From Bacteroidales bacterium (GTDB lineage: Bacteria; Bacteroidota; Bacteroidia; Bacteroidales; Paludibacteraceae), in the NCBI GenBank assembly GCA_015061185.1, contig SUWZ01000028.1, positions 1 to 43,341 of the forward strand: DNA of 43,341 nucleotides, read 5' to 3'. The translations under genes and the position numbers were made by a program. This document shows positions 25,458 to 34,861 of this stretch, one piece after another; within the stretch, counting starts at the first letter, position 1, and every line of letters starts with the position of its first letter. The notes beneath the pieces were generated by a model, which was not told where the DNA came from, made no database searches, and saw nothing but the letters and a program-made list of their open reading frames with translations.

Positions 25458-27349
25458 TATTTAAATCGTTTTTCTATTTCGTCATTTTCAAAAATTGAAA
25501 TGATTTTCTTGTTCTCTTCTGTAAAAGCCGGGTTAGAGCTTGAAAACAATTTACAAACCAAGTCCATCATTTCATTTTGATCTAATTTTTTTCCTGCTGT
25601 AATGGCGGTTGTTTTAGCTAAAGACAGAGCCATTTTTTTCTTAAATTCCAATTTTAAATCTTTGCTTTCTATTTTAGCATCGCCGATTATTCCCAGCAAA
25701 TAATCTTTAATCGACGATGATTTTAAATCGGATGGAATGCCATTGATGGAAAATGTATTTTTCCCAAAAGGTTCTATTTCAAAACCTAAATAGCTTAGTT
25801 CTTCTAATAAATCATTCAGAATCAGAGTCTCTGATTCTAATAGTTCCAATATCTCCGGGAATAATAATTTTTGAGAAACTCCATTTTGGTTGCAAATACT
25901 CTGTATATATTGGTCATATAAGATTCTCTCATGGGCACGATGCTGATCAATACATGTTAATCCGGATTTGGTGGTTGTGAAAATATACTTGAATTTATAT
26001 TGAAAATAAATGGCTTTACTCTCTTCAACTTCCATGTTTAATTCCAACTGAACTTCATCGTTTTGTTCGAGAAGTTGTTCTGTATCTTCCGGAAAATCGA
26101 AATCACGGTTTCCGGTTGTTGCAGAGAAGAACGATTCGCTATTTTCAAAGGGCGAGCTTCCACTTTGTTTCTCAAATCCGTTATAAAGCTGTTCCCAATT
26201 TCCGCGTGAATCATTTCTTTTATAACTTTTTTGTTCTCCTGCAAATGGGTTGTAATTAGGGTCTGTTTTTATTGTTGGAGCTTCAAACGTTTCATTTGAA
26301 CTGGAGGTGTACGGAAAATTAATAGATTCCGGAGCATCAAAATCTATTGCCTGAGTTATATTGAATTTTCCTAAAGCTTCTTTTATGCAAGCCATTATAA
26401 TGGGCCAAATTGCTTGTTCGTTTTCAAACTTTATTTCTGTTTTTGTCGGATGTATATTTACATCAATACTCCCCGGGTCGATATTAAAATATATGAAGTA
26501 ATCCGGAGTGGTATTGGGTTGCACCATCCTATCAAAAGCTTGCATAACTGCTTTATGAAAATAGGGGTGACGCATATATCTTCCGTTGACAAAAAAATAT
26601 TGTTTGTAGTTTTGCTTTTTTGCGGTTTCCGGTCGACCAACATAACCATAAATCTGTACAATGGAAGAATCTGCATTTATGCTAAGTAGTTGTGTGTTAA
26701 TGCCTTTGCCAAATAGATTTACTATACGTTCTTTTAAGTTGCAAGCTTTTAATTTGTAACAAACTTCATTGTTATGAATTAGTTCAAACGACACCTCCGG
26801 ATTCACCAAAACAATTCGGAAAAACTCTTTCTCTATATGCGTAAATTCAGTAGTGTTTGATTTTAGGAATCGTCTTCTGGCGGGAACATTATAAAATATA
26901 TTTTTTATGGAAAAGTTGGTTCCATTAGGACATAAAATGGATTCTTGATTCTCGATTTTTCCTCCTGCCATCTCGATAAGAGTACCTATTTCGTCCTCTG
27001 CACGTTTGGTTTTTAGTTCTACTTGGGCAATTGCACCGATAGATGCTAAAGCCTCACCTCTAAAACCCATTGTTCGTAACGAAAATAGGTCGTCTGCCGA
27101 TTGTATTTTGGAGGTCGCATGCCGTTCAAAACAGAGTCTTGCATCTGTTTCACTCATACCTTTCCCATTGTCAATTACTTGAATCAGAGTCCTTCCGGCT
27201 TCTTTTATAATTATTTGAATATCAGATGCTCCTGCATCTATGGCATTTTCAACCAACTCTTTAATAACCGAAGCCGGACGTTGAATAACCTCTCCGGCTG
27301 CAATTTGATTGGCAACTGTATCTGGTAATAAATGAATTATGTCACTCAT
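25457..27349 (-). CDS. mutL: DNA mismatch repair protein MutL
   Basis: MutL links MutS recognition to downstream repair. This 630-residue protein has the GHKL ATPase domain with motif I IAAGEVIQRPASVIKELVENAIDAGA (16-41), motif II VIDNGKGM, ERHATSKI, and FRGEALASIGAI. It is followed by a transducer domain (to about 330), an acidic linker and a C-terminal dimerisation domain. The C-terminal segment CIDQHRAHERILYD resembles the DQHAxxExxxxE metal/endonuclease motif but departs from it (Arg after His, Asp at the last position), so nicking activity is unclear. It is coupled to hslR downstream and lies 32 bp after a small membrane protein gene. Confidence 0.96.
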   Translation of the reverse strand: MSDIIHLLPDTVANQIAAGEVIQRPASVIKELVENAIDAGASDIQIIIKEAGRTLIQVIDNGKGMSETDARLCFERHATSKIQSADDLFSLRTMGFRGEALASIGAIAQVELKTKRAEDEIGTLIEMAGGKIENQESILCPNGTNFSIKNIFYNVPARRRFLKSNTTEFTHIEKEFFRIVLVNPEVSFELIHNNEVCYKLKACNLKERIVNLFGKGINTQLLSINADSSIVQIYGYVGRPETAKKQNYKQYFFVNGRYMRHPYFHKAVMQAFDRMVQPNTTPDYFIYFNIDPGSIDVNIHPTKTEIKFENEQAIWPIIMACIKEALGKFNITQAIDFDAPESINFPYTSSSNETFEAPTIKTDPNYNPFAGEQKSYKRNDSRGNWEQLYNGFEKQSGSSPFENSESFFSATTGNRDFDFPEDTEQLLEQNDEVQLELNMEVEESKAIYFQYKFKYIFTTTKSGLTCIDQHRAHERILYDQYIQSICNQNGVSQKLLFPEILELLESETLILNDLLEELSYLGFEIEPFGKNTFSINGIPSDLKSSSIKDYLLGIIGDAKIESKDLKLEFKKKMALSLAKTTAITAGKKLDQNEMMDLVCKLFSSSNPAFTEENKKIISIFENDEIEKRFK

Positions 27350-27381
27350 ATTTTAGTAGATTTTATCGTTGGCAAATGCTT

Positions 27382-27654
27382 TTAAGAACGCATAAATGAT
27401 ATTATCGCAAAAATTGCAACTGCAATAATTGCCATTTGTATAATTCGCGATTTTTCTGAACTCCGTTTAATTTTACTCTGCTCACGGAACATCCCTTTTC
27501 TAACAAGTCCGGACCCCCCATTCTTTTCATCAGCTATTTGTTGTTGAACCCTTTTCAAACGTTCTTCTCGTTCCTCTTTTTTGGGGTCATAATAACGGTA
27601 ACTGACGTTATATTGTCTAATTTTAGGTGTTTTGAAAAAATTGAAAATCGCCAT
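27382..27654 (-). CDS. small conserved tail-anchored membrane protein
   Basis: This 90-residue protein has an N-terminal MAIFNFFKTPKIRQYNVSYRYYDP segment, a charged helix (KKEEREERLKRVQQQIADEKNG), a basic stretch, and one C-terminal membrane helix (about 71-88). The architecture is that of a Bacteroidota-specific family of unknown function. Some databases label similar proteins as a riboflavin synthase beta subunit, which the sequence does not support. It sits 5 bp after the Mla-type ATPase and 32 bp before mutL. Confidence 0.7.
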   Translation of the reverse strand: MAIFNFFKTPKIRQYNVSYRYYDPKKEEREERLKRVQQQIADEKNGGSGLVRKGMFREQSKIKRSSEKSRIIQMAIIAVAIFAIISFMRS

Positions 27655-27659
27655 AGTTA

Positions 27660-28424
27660 TTATTTATTTGATGAGTGAACATGTTTTATCTTTTTGAATA
27701 ATTCCGAAGCAAAAATAAAATCTTCCAAAGGTTGGCAACCGGTGTTGTATATCTCGTTTGAGTTTCCTTGCCATGCTTTTTCTCCTTTGTTGATAAAGAT
27801 GATATTTTCCCCGATTTCCATTACCGAGTTCATATCATGAGTGTTGATAATTGTGGTGATATTAAATTCGTGGGTAATATCTTGAATTAGTTTGTCGATA
27901 AGTAGAGATGTTTTAGGGTCTAATCCTGAGTTGGGTTCATCGCAGAACAGATACTTGGGATTGAGAACGATTGCTCGTGCAATGGCCGCTCTTTTTTGCA
28001 TACCACCACTGATTTCGGACGGATACAAATCCACTGCATGAGAAAGTTCAACTCTCTCTAAGCAAAATCTCGCACGTCTATCTTTTTCATCCTCTGTTTC
28101 GTCTGAAAACATATCCAATGGGAATCTTACATTTTCAAGTACTGTCATAGAATCAAAAAGGGCAGAACCTTGGAAAAGCATACCAATTTCACGTCTTAAT
28201 TGGTTAAGTTGTTTCCGTTTCATTATTGTGATGTCTCTACCATCGTACAAGATATGACCGGAGTCGATTCTGTGAATTCCCACAATACTTTTCATGAGAA
28301 CTGTTTTTCCGGAACCACTCTGTCCTATAATTAAGTTGGTTTTTCCTGCCTCAAAAATTGCAGATACATTCTTAAGAACTTGATTTCCATCGAATGTTTT
28401 TATGGCGTTTTGAACTTCAATCAT
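27660..28424 (-). CDS. MlaF-type ABC transporter ATP-binding protein
   Basis: This 254-residue ATPase powers phospholipid trafficking between outer and inner membranes in the Mla system. Walker A is GQSGSGKTVLMKSI (about 34-47), the signature EISGGMQKRAAIARAI, Walker B YLFCDEPNSGLDP, and the switch His lies in IINTHDMNS. It overlaps the permease gene by 4 bp. The usual third component, an MCE-domain protein (MlaD), is not adjacent; the next gene is the small tail-anchored protein. Confidence 0.9.
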   Translation of the reverse strand: MIEVQNAIKTFDGNQVLKNVSAIFEAGKTNLIIGQSGSGKTVLMKSIVGIHRIDSGHILYDGRDITIMKRKQLNQLRREIGMLFQGSALFDSMTVLENVRFPLDMFSDETEDEKDRRARFCLERVELSHAVDLYPSEISGGMQKRAAIARAIVLNPKYLFCDEPNSGLDPKTSLLIDKLIQDITHEFNITTIINTHDMNSVMEIGENIIFINKGEKAWQGNSNEIYNTGCQPLEDFIFASELFKKIKHVHSSNK

Positions 28425-29161
28425 GTTAGTAGTAGTTTTGTGAGCATCACGTTAAACAATAAAATTAATACGCTGCTATTTACAACAGCATCTGTACTGG
28501 ATTTTCCTACTTCCAATGCCCCTCCTTTGACGGTGTATCCATAGTAGGATGATACGGAAGATATTATGAATGCAAACACAATTCCTTTTATTACTGAGTA
28601 GGTTACGTAAAACGGAATAAATGCATATTGAATTCCTACTTCGTAATCATGAACGGTAATGATATCTGTGAATATACCAACGCAATACCCTCCGATTATT
28701 CCTACGAACATACTTACCAATACAAGACAAGGAATGATGGTCATGAAGGCTGTAATCTTAGGTAAAATTAAATAGTTGGCAGAGTTGACACCCATAATAT
28801 CAAGGGCGTCAATTTGTTCTGTGATACGCATTGTCCCAATTTCTGAAGCGATATTAGAGCCAACTTTTCCTGCCAAAATCAGGCACATGATTGATGAAGA
28901 GAACTCCAACAATAAGGTGTCGCGAGTTGCCAATCCGGTTGAGTAGGTAGGCAAAAGGGGATTTTCTGTGTTCAGAACCATTTGAATGGTAATTACTGCT
29001 CCAATGAAAGTAGAAATAATCACTACAATCCATAAAGAATCAATGCCTTGTTTCTTTACTTCATTGACATATTGTTTCCAGAAGATGCTCCATCTGTCCG
29101 GCTTAGTAATTGTTCTGTACATTAGGCTCGCATACTCGCCAACTTTTTCTATTGCATTCAT
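28421..29161 (-). CDS. MlaE-type ABC transporter permease
   Basis: This 246-residue permease has about five membrane helices and the MlaE family signature GKVGSNIASEIGTMRITEQIDALDIMGVNSANYLILPKI (about 105-143). It pairs with the ATPase, which overlaps it by 4 bp. It starts the minus-strand cluster that continues through mutL. A family B element lies 62 bp upstream, inside the predicted 5' leader. Confidence 0.92.
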   Translation of the reverse strand: MNAIEKVGEYASLMYRTITKPDRWSIFWKQYVNEVKKQGIDSLWIVVIISTFIGAVITIQMVLNTENPLLPTYSTGLATRDTLLLEFSSSIMCLILAGKVGSNIASEIGTMRITEQIDALDIMGVNSANYLILPKITAFMTIIPCLVLVSMFVGIIGGYCVGIFTDIITVHDYEVGIQYAFIPFYVTYSVIKGIVFAFIISSVSSYYGYTVKGGALEVGKSSTDAVVNSSVLILLFNVMLTKLLLT

Positions 29162-29223
29162 AGTAAATCTTTATTTCTTTTTTTTGTAGAAGTCTTTATT
29201 TTTTCTTCTGCGATTTTCATTAA

Positions 29224-29414
29224 GAAGTTGTTTAAAATTTATTTCGAGCATATTTGAGAGCGATTTTTAAGATTATTTTTATTATTCTTTTGCAGTTAAT
29301 AGTAGTCTATTCTCAAAAAAGAATAGTAAAGATAGGCTAAAAGAGCCTCAAAGATGCCGAAAAAGAAAGAGTAAAAACTCAAAAACAATTTAATAATAAA
29401 ATTTAAACAACTTT
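29224..29414 (+). repeat. family B MITE-like element, 191-bp copy in the mlaE leader
   Basis: The left end is GAAGTTGTTTAAAATTTATT and the right end AATAAAATTTAAACAACTTT (last base diverged). TAA direct repeats flank it (29221-29223 and 29415-29417). The predicted transcription start for mlaE falls at its right edge, so the whole element would be transcribed. No gene is present between 29162 and 29493. Confidence 0.9.
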
Positions 29415-29420
29415 TAAAAG

Positions 29421-29428
29421 CAAAGATA
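29421..29428 (-). promoter_or_regulatory. -7 box of the mlaE operon promoter
   Basis: On the minus strand TATCTTTG is identical to the boxes of tRNA-His and cobW. The -33 region is not clear. The predicted start is near 29414. Confidence 0.5.
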
Positions 29429-29493
29429 AGAATTTTTAGTGATTTTAGTAGCATCTGAAACCTATTCTTAAATTCATTGCTTATGCAACTCTA

Positions 29494-30252
29494 TTAAGAA
29501 TCTTCTCTTGCTACAATTGTATTAAACCTTACTTTACTTTTGCAGACCGTTTTCCCCTCGTTGTTTTTCAAGTCAATCAAGTATTCTTGCTTTGAAATTT
29601 CTGTTTTAAAAATGCTGATTTCTTCTCCAAACAGACATTCTTCCACAAATTCTGTTTCAAGTCTTGATATGTCTCTGTCGTTGAATTCTTGTAAAGAAAA
29701 TGCATCTACAATGTATTCGACGTATTTCGAGCTATTTAGGTGTTTATTGATGTCAATGTCGCTATATTTAACTTTAAAATTTTCGCAAAGGATACTTTCT
29801 GATTGGGGCGTTGCAAATTTAACAGTTCGCTCGATAGGACACTCTTTATCACAGATAAAAGAATTAATTTTTTCATCTGTCAAAGAGACCGGTTTGCGAG
29901 TTTCTGTATCTATCATTGCCCATACTGTTTTAGCATATCCGTATATCTCATTGTTTTTCCCTATAATAGCAAAATTTCTGAGTGTGAACATTTTCATTAC
30001 ATTCTCAACCCATGTTTGAATCATAATCTCATCGTTGTTGATAGGATATTTATATAATTCAATTGCTATGCGGGATAGCACCCAAGAGCGATTGTCTTTG
30101 TTAATTTTCTCCATCCCAAATCCTCTTGCATCAGCATGATAACCGGCAACGTTTAGGAGGTAATTTATTAATAAAGGGAGGGTGAGTTTATTCCTAAAAT
30201 CCACCTCAAAGGGTCTTATCGTAAAATGATATTCTCCTACTTTATTCTCCAT
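29494..30252 (-). CDS. acyl-ACP thioesterase
   Basis: This 252-residue protein has a double hot-dog fold and matches the acyl-ACP thioesterase family (PF01643), which releases fatty acids from acyl carrier protein. The first domain has RNKLTLPLLINYLLNVAGYHADARGFGMEKI and RSWVLSRIAIELYKYP. The second has VKYSDIDINKHLNSSKYVEYIVDAF, whose Asp, Asn and His are the catalytic-type residues. It follows ilvN by 2 bp. The link to branched-chain synthesis may be branched fatty-acid supply, which is inference. ilvC, often next in Bacteroidales, is not here. Confidence 0.88.
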   Translation of the reverse strand: MENKVGEYHFTIRPFEVDFRNKLTLPLLINYLLNVAGYHADARGFGMEKINKDNRSWVLSRIAIELYKYPINNDEIMIQTWVENVMKMFTLRNFAIIGKNNEIYGYAKTVWAMIDTETRKPVSLTDEKINSFICDKECPIERTVKFATPQSESILCENFKVKYSDIDINKHLNSSKYVEYIVDAFSLQEFNDRDISRLETEFVEECLFGEEISIFKTEISKQEYLIDLKNNEGKTVCKSKVRFNTIVAREDS

Positions 30253-30254
30253 GT

Positions 30255-30803
30255 TTAACTATTTTTTTTCCATCTCTCTTCATATTTTTCCAATATATCA
30301 GAAAGACGTTCTATTTTTGATTTTGTAATTGCAATTCTTCCGGAACGGATAAATTGCAAAACTTTCATTTTTTGACTTAATTCATCAAATAATCCTTGCG
30401 TTTCATTATAATGTCCTGTTTTTTCTAAAACAACACAATTTTTAGTCATTTCAAGAATTCGGATGTTGTATTTTCTAATCAGTTCTTCGCTGGATTCCAA
30501 TTCGATAAAGTCATCAGTTGATATTTTATACAATGCAATTTCTTGATATACCAACTCTTCATCTGTGTTGTAGAATGATTTGATGATGTCAACTCTTTTG
30601 TCGATTTGTTTTACAACCTTTTCGATGGTATTTTCATCTGTATAGGTTGTAATGGTAAACTTGTGTATCCCTTCTAATGCAGAGGGTGAAACAGAAAGTG
30701 TTTCAATATTTAACCCTCTTCTTGTGAAGATAATACTGATTTGATTTAATAATCCGACATGATTTTCGGAGAATATGATGATTGTATATAATTTTTTTTC
30801 CAT
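30255..30803 (-). CDS. ilvN: acetolactate synthase regulatory (small) subunit
   Basis: This 182-residue regulatory subunit confers valine feedback on IlvB. An N-terminal ACT domain covers residues 4-76 (YTIIIFSENHVGLLNQISIIFTRRGLNIETLSV). The C-terminal domain is the extended one of the IlvH type (LEMTKNCVVLEKTGHYNETQGLFDEL). It lies 3 bp from ilvB. Confidence 0.93.
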   Translation of the reverse strand: MEKKLYTIIIFSENHVGLLNQISIIFTRRGLNIETLSVSPSALEGIHKFTITTYTDENTIEKVVKQIDKRVDIIKSFYNTDEELVYQEIALYKISTDDFIELESSEELIRKYNIRILEMTKNCVVLEKTGHYNETQGLFDELSQKMKVLQFIRSGRIAITKSKIERLSDILEKYEERWKKNS

Positions 30804-30806
30804 GAT

Positions 30807-32507
30807 CTAATCTTCCGGGGTAAGTATATTGGTAATTGTTTCTCCTGCAGGTGTCATTGGATATACCAAACCATTCTCTTCTACTTCAACTACTAATAAA
30901 AATGCTTCATCATTGTTAAGCATATCACTTATTGCTTCGTCCAGTTCCTCTCTCTTTGTTACTTTTCTATTTGCAATTTTGTAGGCTGATGCTATAGCAT
31001 TGAAATCAGGGTTTATCATTGGAGTAGAGGAGTAACGTTTTTGGTAAAATAGTTCTTGCCATTGACGTACCATTCCCAAATAGTTATTGTTTAATAGGAT
31101 CATTTTGACCCCAATATTACTCTGCATGATGGTTCCCAATTCTTGAATGCTCATTTGAAAACCTCCATCTCCGGCAAATATACAAACAGTCCTATTCGGA
31201 ACACCAATTTTAGCTCCAATGGCAGCCGGGAGTCCAAACCCCATTGTTCCTAATCCTCCTGAAGTGACGATGCTTCGACTTTTTGTATATTGAAAATATC
31301 TTGCCGATTCCATTTGGTTTTGTCCTACATCTGTAACCAATATTGCATCTTTATGAGTTGCATCGGATACTTTGCGAACAACTTCTCCCATTGTAAGGGC
31401 ATCGCCGGTCGGATACAAAGATTTTTTTATTACTTTATTGTACTCTTCCTCTTCAAATGTTTTAAATGAGTCGATCCACTCGCTATGATTGTTCTCTTTT
31501 ATCTTTTTAGTAAGTGCAATCAATACCTCTTTGGCATCTCCTAAAATTTTAGCATCTGTTTTTATATTTTTTCCTATTTCCGATATATCTATGTCTATAT
31601 GGACAATCTTTGCTTGTTTGGCATAGGTTTTAACGTTCCCTGTTACCCGATCGGCAAATCTCATACCAATACCTATTAAAAGGTCACATTCGTTTGTTTT
31701 TTTATTTGGTGCGATATTTCCATGCATCCCGATAAATCCTTTGTTTAGTCGGAAGTCGGACGGCATGGCAGACAATCCCAACAGTGTTGAAGCGGCAGGA
31801 ATATCTGCTTTTTCCAAGAATGCCAGTAGCTCTTTTTCTGCATTGCTTAAGATGACTCCTTGTCCAACCAAAACCAGCGGTTTCTTAGATTCATTTATTA
31901 GGTTTGCAACCTCATCAACTTGTTTTTCATTAAGATCAGGATAAGGTATATATCCTCTGGCAATTGATATTTTTTGCGGTTGAAATTCAAATAATTCGTT
32001 TTGGGCATTTTTTGCGAAATCCAATACAACCGGTCCCGGTCTTCCTGTAGTTGCAATATGAAATGCGCGAGCAACAGCGTAGGCAATATCTTCGGCACGT
32101 CTAATTTGGTATGACCATTTTGTGATGGGTTGAGTTATACCTACAAGGTCAATCTCTTGAAATGCATCTGTACCTAAGCTTGCTGCGTTGGCTTGACCCG
32201 TTATCACAATCATAGGAGTACTATCCATCATGGCATCGCCAATGCCTGTAATAGTATTGGTTGCTCCCGGTCCGGATGTTACAATGCATACTCCCGGTTT
32301 TCCTGAAGCTCTTGCGTATCCCTCGGCTGCGTGAGTGACAGCTTGTTCATGACGCATTAGTATATAGTTGAAATCATCTTGATAGTCATATAAGGCATCA
32401 AAAACAGGAATGATATTTCCTCCGGGATATCCAAAAATGGTATCAACACCCTCTTGTTTTAATGCTTCCATTAAAATATATGAACCTTTCATTTTTTTTT
32501 CTGCCAT
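30807..32507 (-). CDS. ilvB: acetolactate synthase catalytic (large) subunit
   Basis: This 566-residue TPP enzyme condenses pyruvate into acetolactate (or acetohydroxybutyrate) for Val/Leu/Ile synthesis. The ylide glutamate is in LMRHEQAVTHAAEGYARASG (about 50-69), and the family segment is GPGATNTITGIGDAMMDSTP. The TPP-Mg motif starts at GDGGFQMSIQELGTI and ends LLNNN (about 447-477). It is preceded by ilvD with a 6-bp gap. Confidence 0.96.
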   Translation of the reverse strand: MAEKKMKGSYILMEALKQEGVDTIFGYPGGNIIPVFDALYDYQDDFNYILMRHEQAVTHAAEGYARASGKPGVCIVTSGPGATNTITGIGDAMMDSTPMIVITGQANAASLGTDAFQEIDLVGITQPITKWSYQIRRAEDIAYAVARAFHIATTGRPGPVVLDFAKNAQNELFEFQPQKISIARGYIPYPDLNEKQVDEVANLINESKKPLVLVGQGVILSNAEKELLAFLEKADIPAASTLLGLSAMPSDFRLNKGFIGMHGNIAPNKKTNECDLLIGIGMRFADRVTGNVKTYAKQAKIVHIDIDISEIGKNIKTDAKILGDAKEVLIALTKKIKENNHSEWIDSFKTFEEEEYNKVIKKSLYPTGDALTMGEVVRKVSDATHKDAILVTDVGQNQMESARYFQYTKSRSIVTSGGLGTMGFGLPAAIGAKIGVPNRTVCIFAGDGGFQMSIQELGTIMQSNIGVKMILLNNNYLGMVRQWQELFYQKRYSSTPMINPDFNAIASAYKIANRKVTKREELDEAISDMLNNDEAFLLVVEVEENGLVYPMTPAGETITNILTPED

Positions 32508-32513
32508 ACCTTT

Positions 32514-34343
32514 TTATTCAATTATACGTATTCCTCCTTTATCTGCTGATGAAACCATGCTGGCGTATGCTCGCAATGATTTAGAAACTTGTCGATTCCT
32601 ATTGGGTTTCCAAGCATTTATTCCTTTACTTTCCTCTTCTTTCCTCCTGTTGGCTAACTCTTGGTCAGACAATTTTACATTGATGCTTCGGTTCGGAATA
32701 TCAATTTCTATGATATCTCCATTTCTAATTAAGCCGATATTACCTCCCGATGCAGCTTCCGGAGAGATGTGTCCGATTGATAGTCCCGATGTGCCTCCGG
32801 AAAAACGTCCATCAGTAATCAAAGCACACTCTTTACCTAAGTGTTTTGATTTGATATAAGAGGTAGGGTAGAGCATCTCTTGCATACCCGGACCACCTTT
32901 CGGTCCTTCGTGAATGATTACCACCACATCTCCGGATACCACTTCTCCGCCTAATATGCCCTCGCAAGCATCGTCTTGAGAGTGATAAACTTTAGCCGGA
33001 CCGCTAAATTTCCATATACTTTCATCTACTCCGGCAGTCTTGATGACGCATCCATCTTGAGCAATGTTTCCTTTCAAAACTCCCAAACCTCCATCTTTCG
33101 TATAGGCATATTCAATTGCTCGAATACATCCTGCAGAACGGTCTGTGTCCAATGTTTTGTAATACATCTCTTGTCCGCCTAATTCGATACTCCTTGTTCT
33201 TGCAGGTGCGCTTAGATATATTTTTTTAGCCTCTTCACTGCAATTCTCTTTGGTTATATCGTAATGCTCGATAGCTTCTTTAAGTGAAAATCCATCCACT
33301 CGTTTGACACTGGTATCAAGAAGTCCCCCCTTACTTAATTCAGACAGGATGGAAATGATTCCTCCTGCCCTGTTAACATCTTGAATATGATATTTTTTTG
33401 TGTTTGGAGCAACCTTACATAGACATGGTGTTTTTCTTGAAAGAGAGTCAATATCATCCATTGTAAAATTTACTCCTGCCTCATTTGCTATGGCTAAAAG
33501 ATGAAGTACGGTATTGGTTGACCCTCCCATGGCAATATCTAATGTCATGGCATTGAGGAATGCAGCTCTTGTTGCGATAGAAAGAGGAAGTACACTCTCG
33601 TCTCCGTCTTTATAGTATTTATAAGTATTTTCAACAATTAGTTTAGCCGCCTTCTTAAATAGGTTTTCTCTGTTTTTGTGGGTTGCAACAATAGTTCCAT
33701 TCCCGGCAAGAGCCAAGCCAATGGCTTCGTTTAGGCAGTTCATAGAGTTGGCTGTAAACATACCGGAGCAAGAACCACAAGTAGGACAAGCACAACGTTC
33801 TATAATTTCTACCTCATTGTCGCTAACGTTGCTGTCTGCAGCTTGAATCATGGCATCTATCAAGTCGAGGTGCTCGTCTCCTTTTTCGCCGGCTTCCATC
33901 GGACCTCCTGATACGAAGATAGTAGGAATGTTCAAGCGCATTGTCGCCATTAACATACCCGGAGTGATTTTGTCGCAGTTGCTTATGCATACCATAGCAT
34001 CTGCTTTATGAGCATTAACCATGTATTCTACACTATCAGCAATTAAATCTCTGGATGGAAGGGAGTACAACATTCCATCATGTCCCATTGCAATACCATC
34101 ATCAATGGCAATTGTGTTAAACTCTGCTGCAAAACACCCAAGAGCCTCAATTTCTTTTTTTACTAATTGTCCTATTTTATGTAAATGAACATGTCCGGGT
34201 ACAAACTGGGTGAATGAATTGACTATGGCGATAATGGGTTTGCCAATTTGTTCTTCTTTCATTCCATTTGCTCTCCACAATGCACGAGCTCCCGCCATGC
34301 GTCTGCCTTGTGTGCTGAATGCACTTCTTAACTCATTTTTCAT
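32514..34343 (-). CDS. ilvD: dihydroxy-acid dehydratase
   Basis: IlvD dehydrates dihydroxy-acids in Ile and Val synthesis with an iron-sulfur cluster. This 609-residue protein has the cluster-type cysteines in [13 protein letters not shown] and [21 protein letters not shown], the metal loop GPMEAGE, and C-terminal [27 protein letters not shown]. It is first in ilvD-ilvB-ilvN-thioesterase and lies behind a leader peptide attenuator. Confidence 0.97.
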   Translation of the reverse strand: MKNELRSAFSTQGRRMAGARALWRANGMKEEQIGKPIIAIVNSFTQFVPGHVHLHKIGQLVKKEIEALGCFAAEFNTIAIDDGIAMGHDGMLYSLPSRDLIADSVEYMVNAHKADAMVCISNCDKITPGMLMATMRLNIPTIFVSGGPMEAGEKGDEHLDLIDAMIQAADSNVSDNEVEIIERCACPTCGSCSGMFTANSMNCLNEAIGLALAGNGTIVATHKNRENLFKKAAKLIVENTYKYYKDGDESVLPLSIATRAAFLNAMTLDIAMGGSTNTVLHLLAIANEAGVNFTMDDIDSLSRKTPCLCKVAPNTKKYHIQDVNRAGGIISILSELSKGGLLDTSVKRVDGFSLKEAIEHYDITKENCSEEAKKIYLSAPARTRSIELGGQEMYYKTLDTDRSAGCIRAIEYAYTKDGGLGVLKGNIAQDGCVIKTAGVDESIWKFSGPAKVYHSQDDACEGILGGEVVSGDVVVIIHEGPKGGPGMQEMLYPTSYIKSKHLGKECALITDGRFSGGTSGLSIGHISPEAASGGNIGLIRNGDIIEIDIPNRSINVKLSDQELANRRKEEESKGINAWKPNRNRQVSKSLRAYASMVSSADKGGIRIIE

Positions 34344-34350
34344 ATTATAT

Positions 34351-34392
34351 CCTTTAAAATAAAAACCCTTTCCCCTGTTTTCGGAGAAAGAG
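34351..34392 (-). terminator. ilv operon attenuator terminator
   Basis: On the minus strand CTCTTTCTCC-GAAAACA-GGGGAAAGGG forms a 10-bp stem (two G-U pairs) followed by TTTTTATTTT. The competing antiterminator pairs GAGAAAG-TTT (34414-34424), a few bases past the leader peptide stop, with AAA-CT-CTTTCTC (34384-34395). Confidence 0.85.
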
Positions 34393-34432
34393 TTTACATT
34401 GTCCTTTCAATACAAAACTTTCTCGCTCTTAG

Positions 34433-34489
34433 TTAGTCTGTCACGACCACCAAAATCACGAGAATGATATTTGAGATAAAGTTTTTCAT
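34433..34489 (-). CDS. ilvL: ilv operon leader peptide
   Basis: An 18-codon frame, MKNFISNIILVILVVVTD, contains four Ile, two Leu and four Val codons. It stands between the predicted promoter and a strong terminator in front of ilvD. This is the classical branched-chain attenuation layout: stalling at Ile/Leu/Val codons exposes the antiterminator arm at 34414-34424, while reading to the stop masks it. Direct proof of translation is lacking, but the codon content and two exclusive pairings make chance unlikely. Confidence 0.85.
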   Translation of the reverse strand: MKNFISNIILVILVVVTD

Positions 34490-34566
34490 TTTAATAGTTA
34501 TTAATTCGTTAAGTTTTTTGATTATCTCTTTTTCAAAGAGAAACCATATTCCTAATACGATTATAA

Positions 34567-34758
34567 GAAGCTGTTTAAATTTTATTATAATAATGTTTTA
34601 GAGTTTTACTATCTTATTTTCGGCATCTTTGAGATTCATTTTAACCTATTTTATTCTTCTTTTTTTGGTAATAGTTCACTATTTTCTGCAAAAGAAGACT
34701 AAAAATAGATTTAAAAATCTCTCTCAAAATATGCTCGAAATAAAATTTAAACTACTTC
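34567..34758 (-). repeat. family B MITE-like element, 192-bp copy in the ilv leader
   Basis: The ends are GAAGCTGTTTAAATTTTATT and the inverted partner ending CTACTTC. TAA direct repeats flank it (34564-34566 and 34759-34761). It is in reverse orientation relative to the copy at 41875. It lies between the predicted ilv promoter and the leader peptide. Confidence 0.9.
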
Positions 34759-34787
34759 TAAAAAAGACTATTTTTTCTTCTTCTCGA

Positions 34788-34795
34788 CAAAGTTA
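34788..34795 (-). promoter_or_regulatory. candidate -7 box of the ilv operon
   Basis: On the minus strand TAACTTTG fits TAnnTTTG, with TTG about 22 bp upstream (wider than ideal). The start would be near 34781. No better box is visible between the B element and the leader peptide (34490-34566), where only TCTCTTTG occurs. Confidence 0.4.
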
Positions 34796-34861
34796 TAAAT
34801 CTTTTTCTTTTTAAACTCAATAGTTAGGATTTTTTTTGAAAATTTAGTTGTTAAAATTTTA

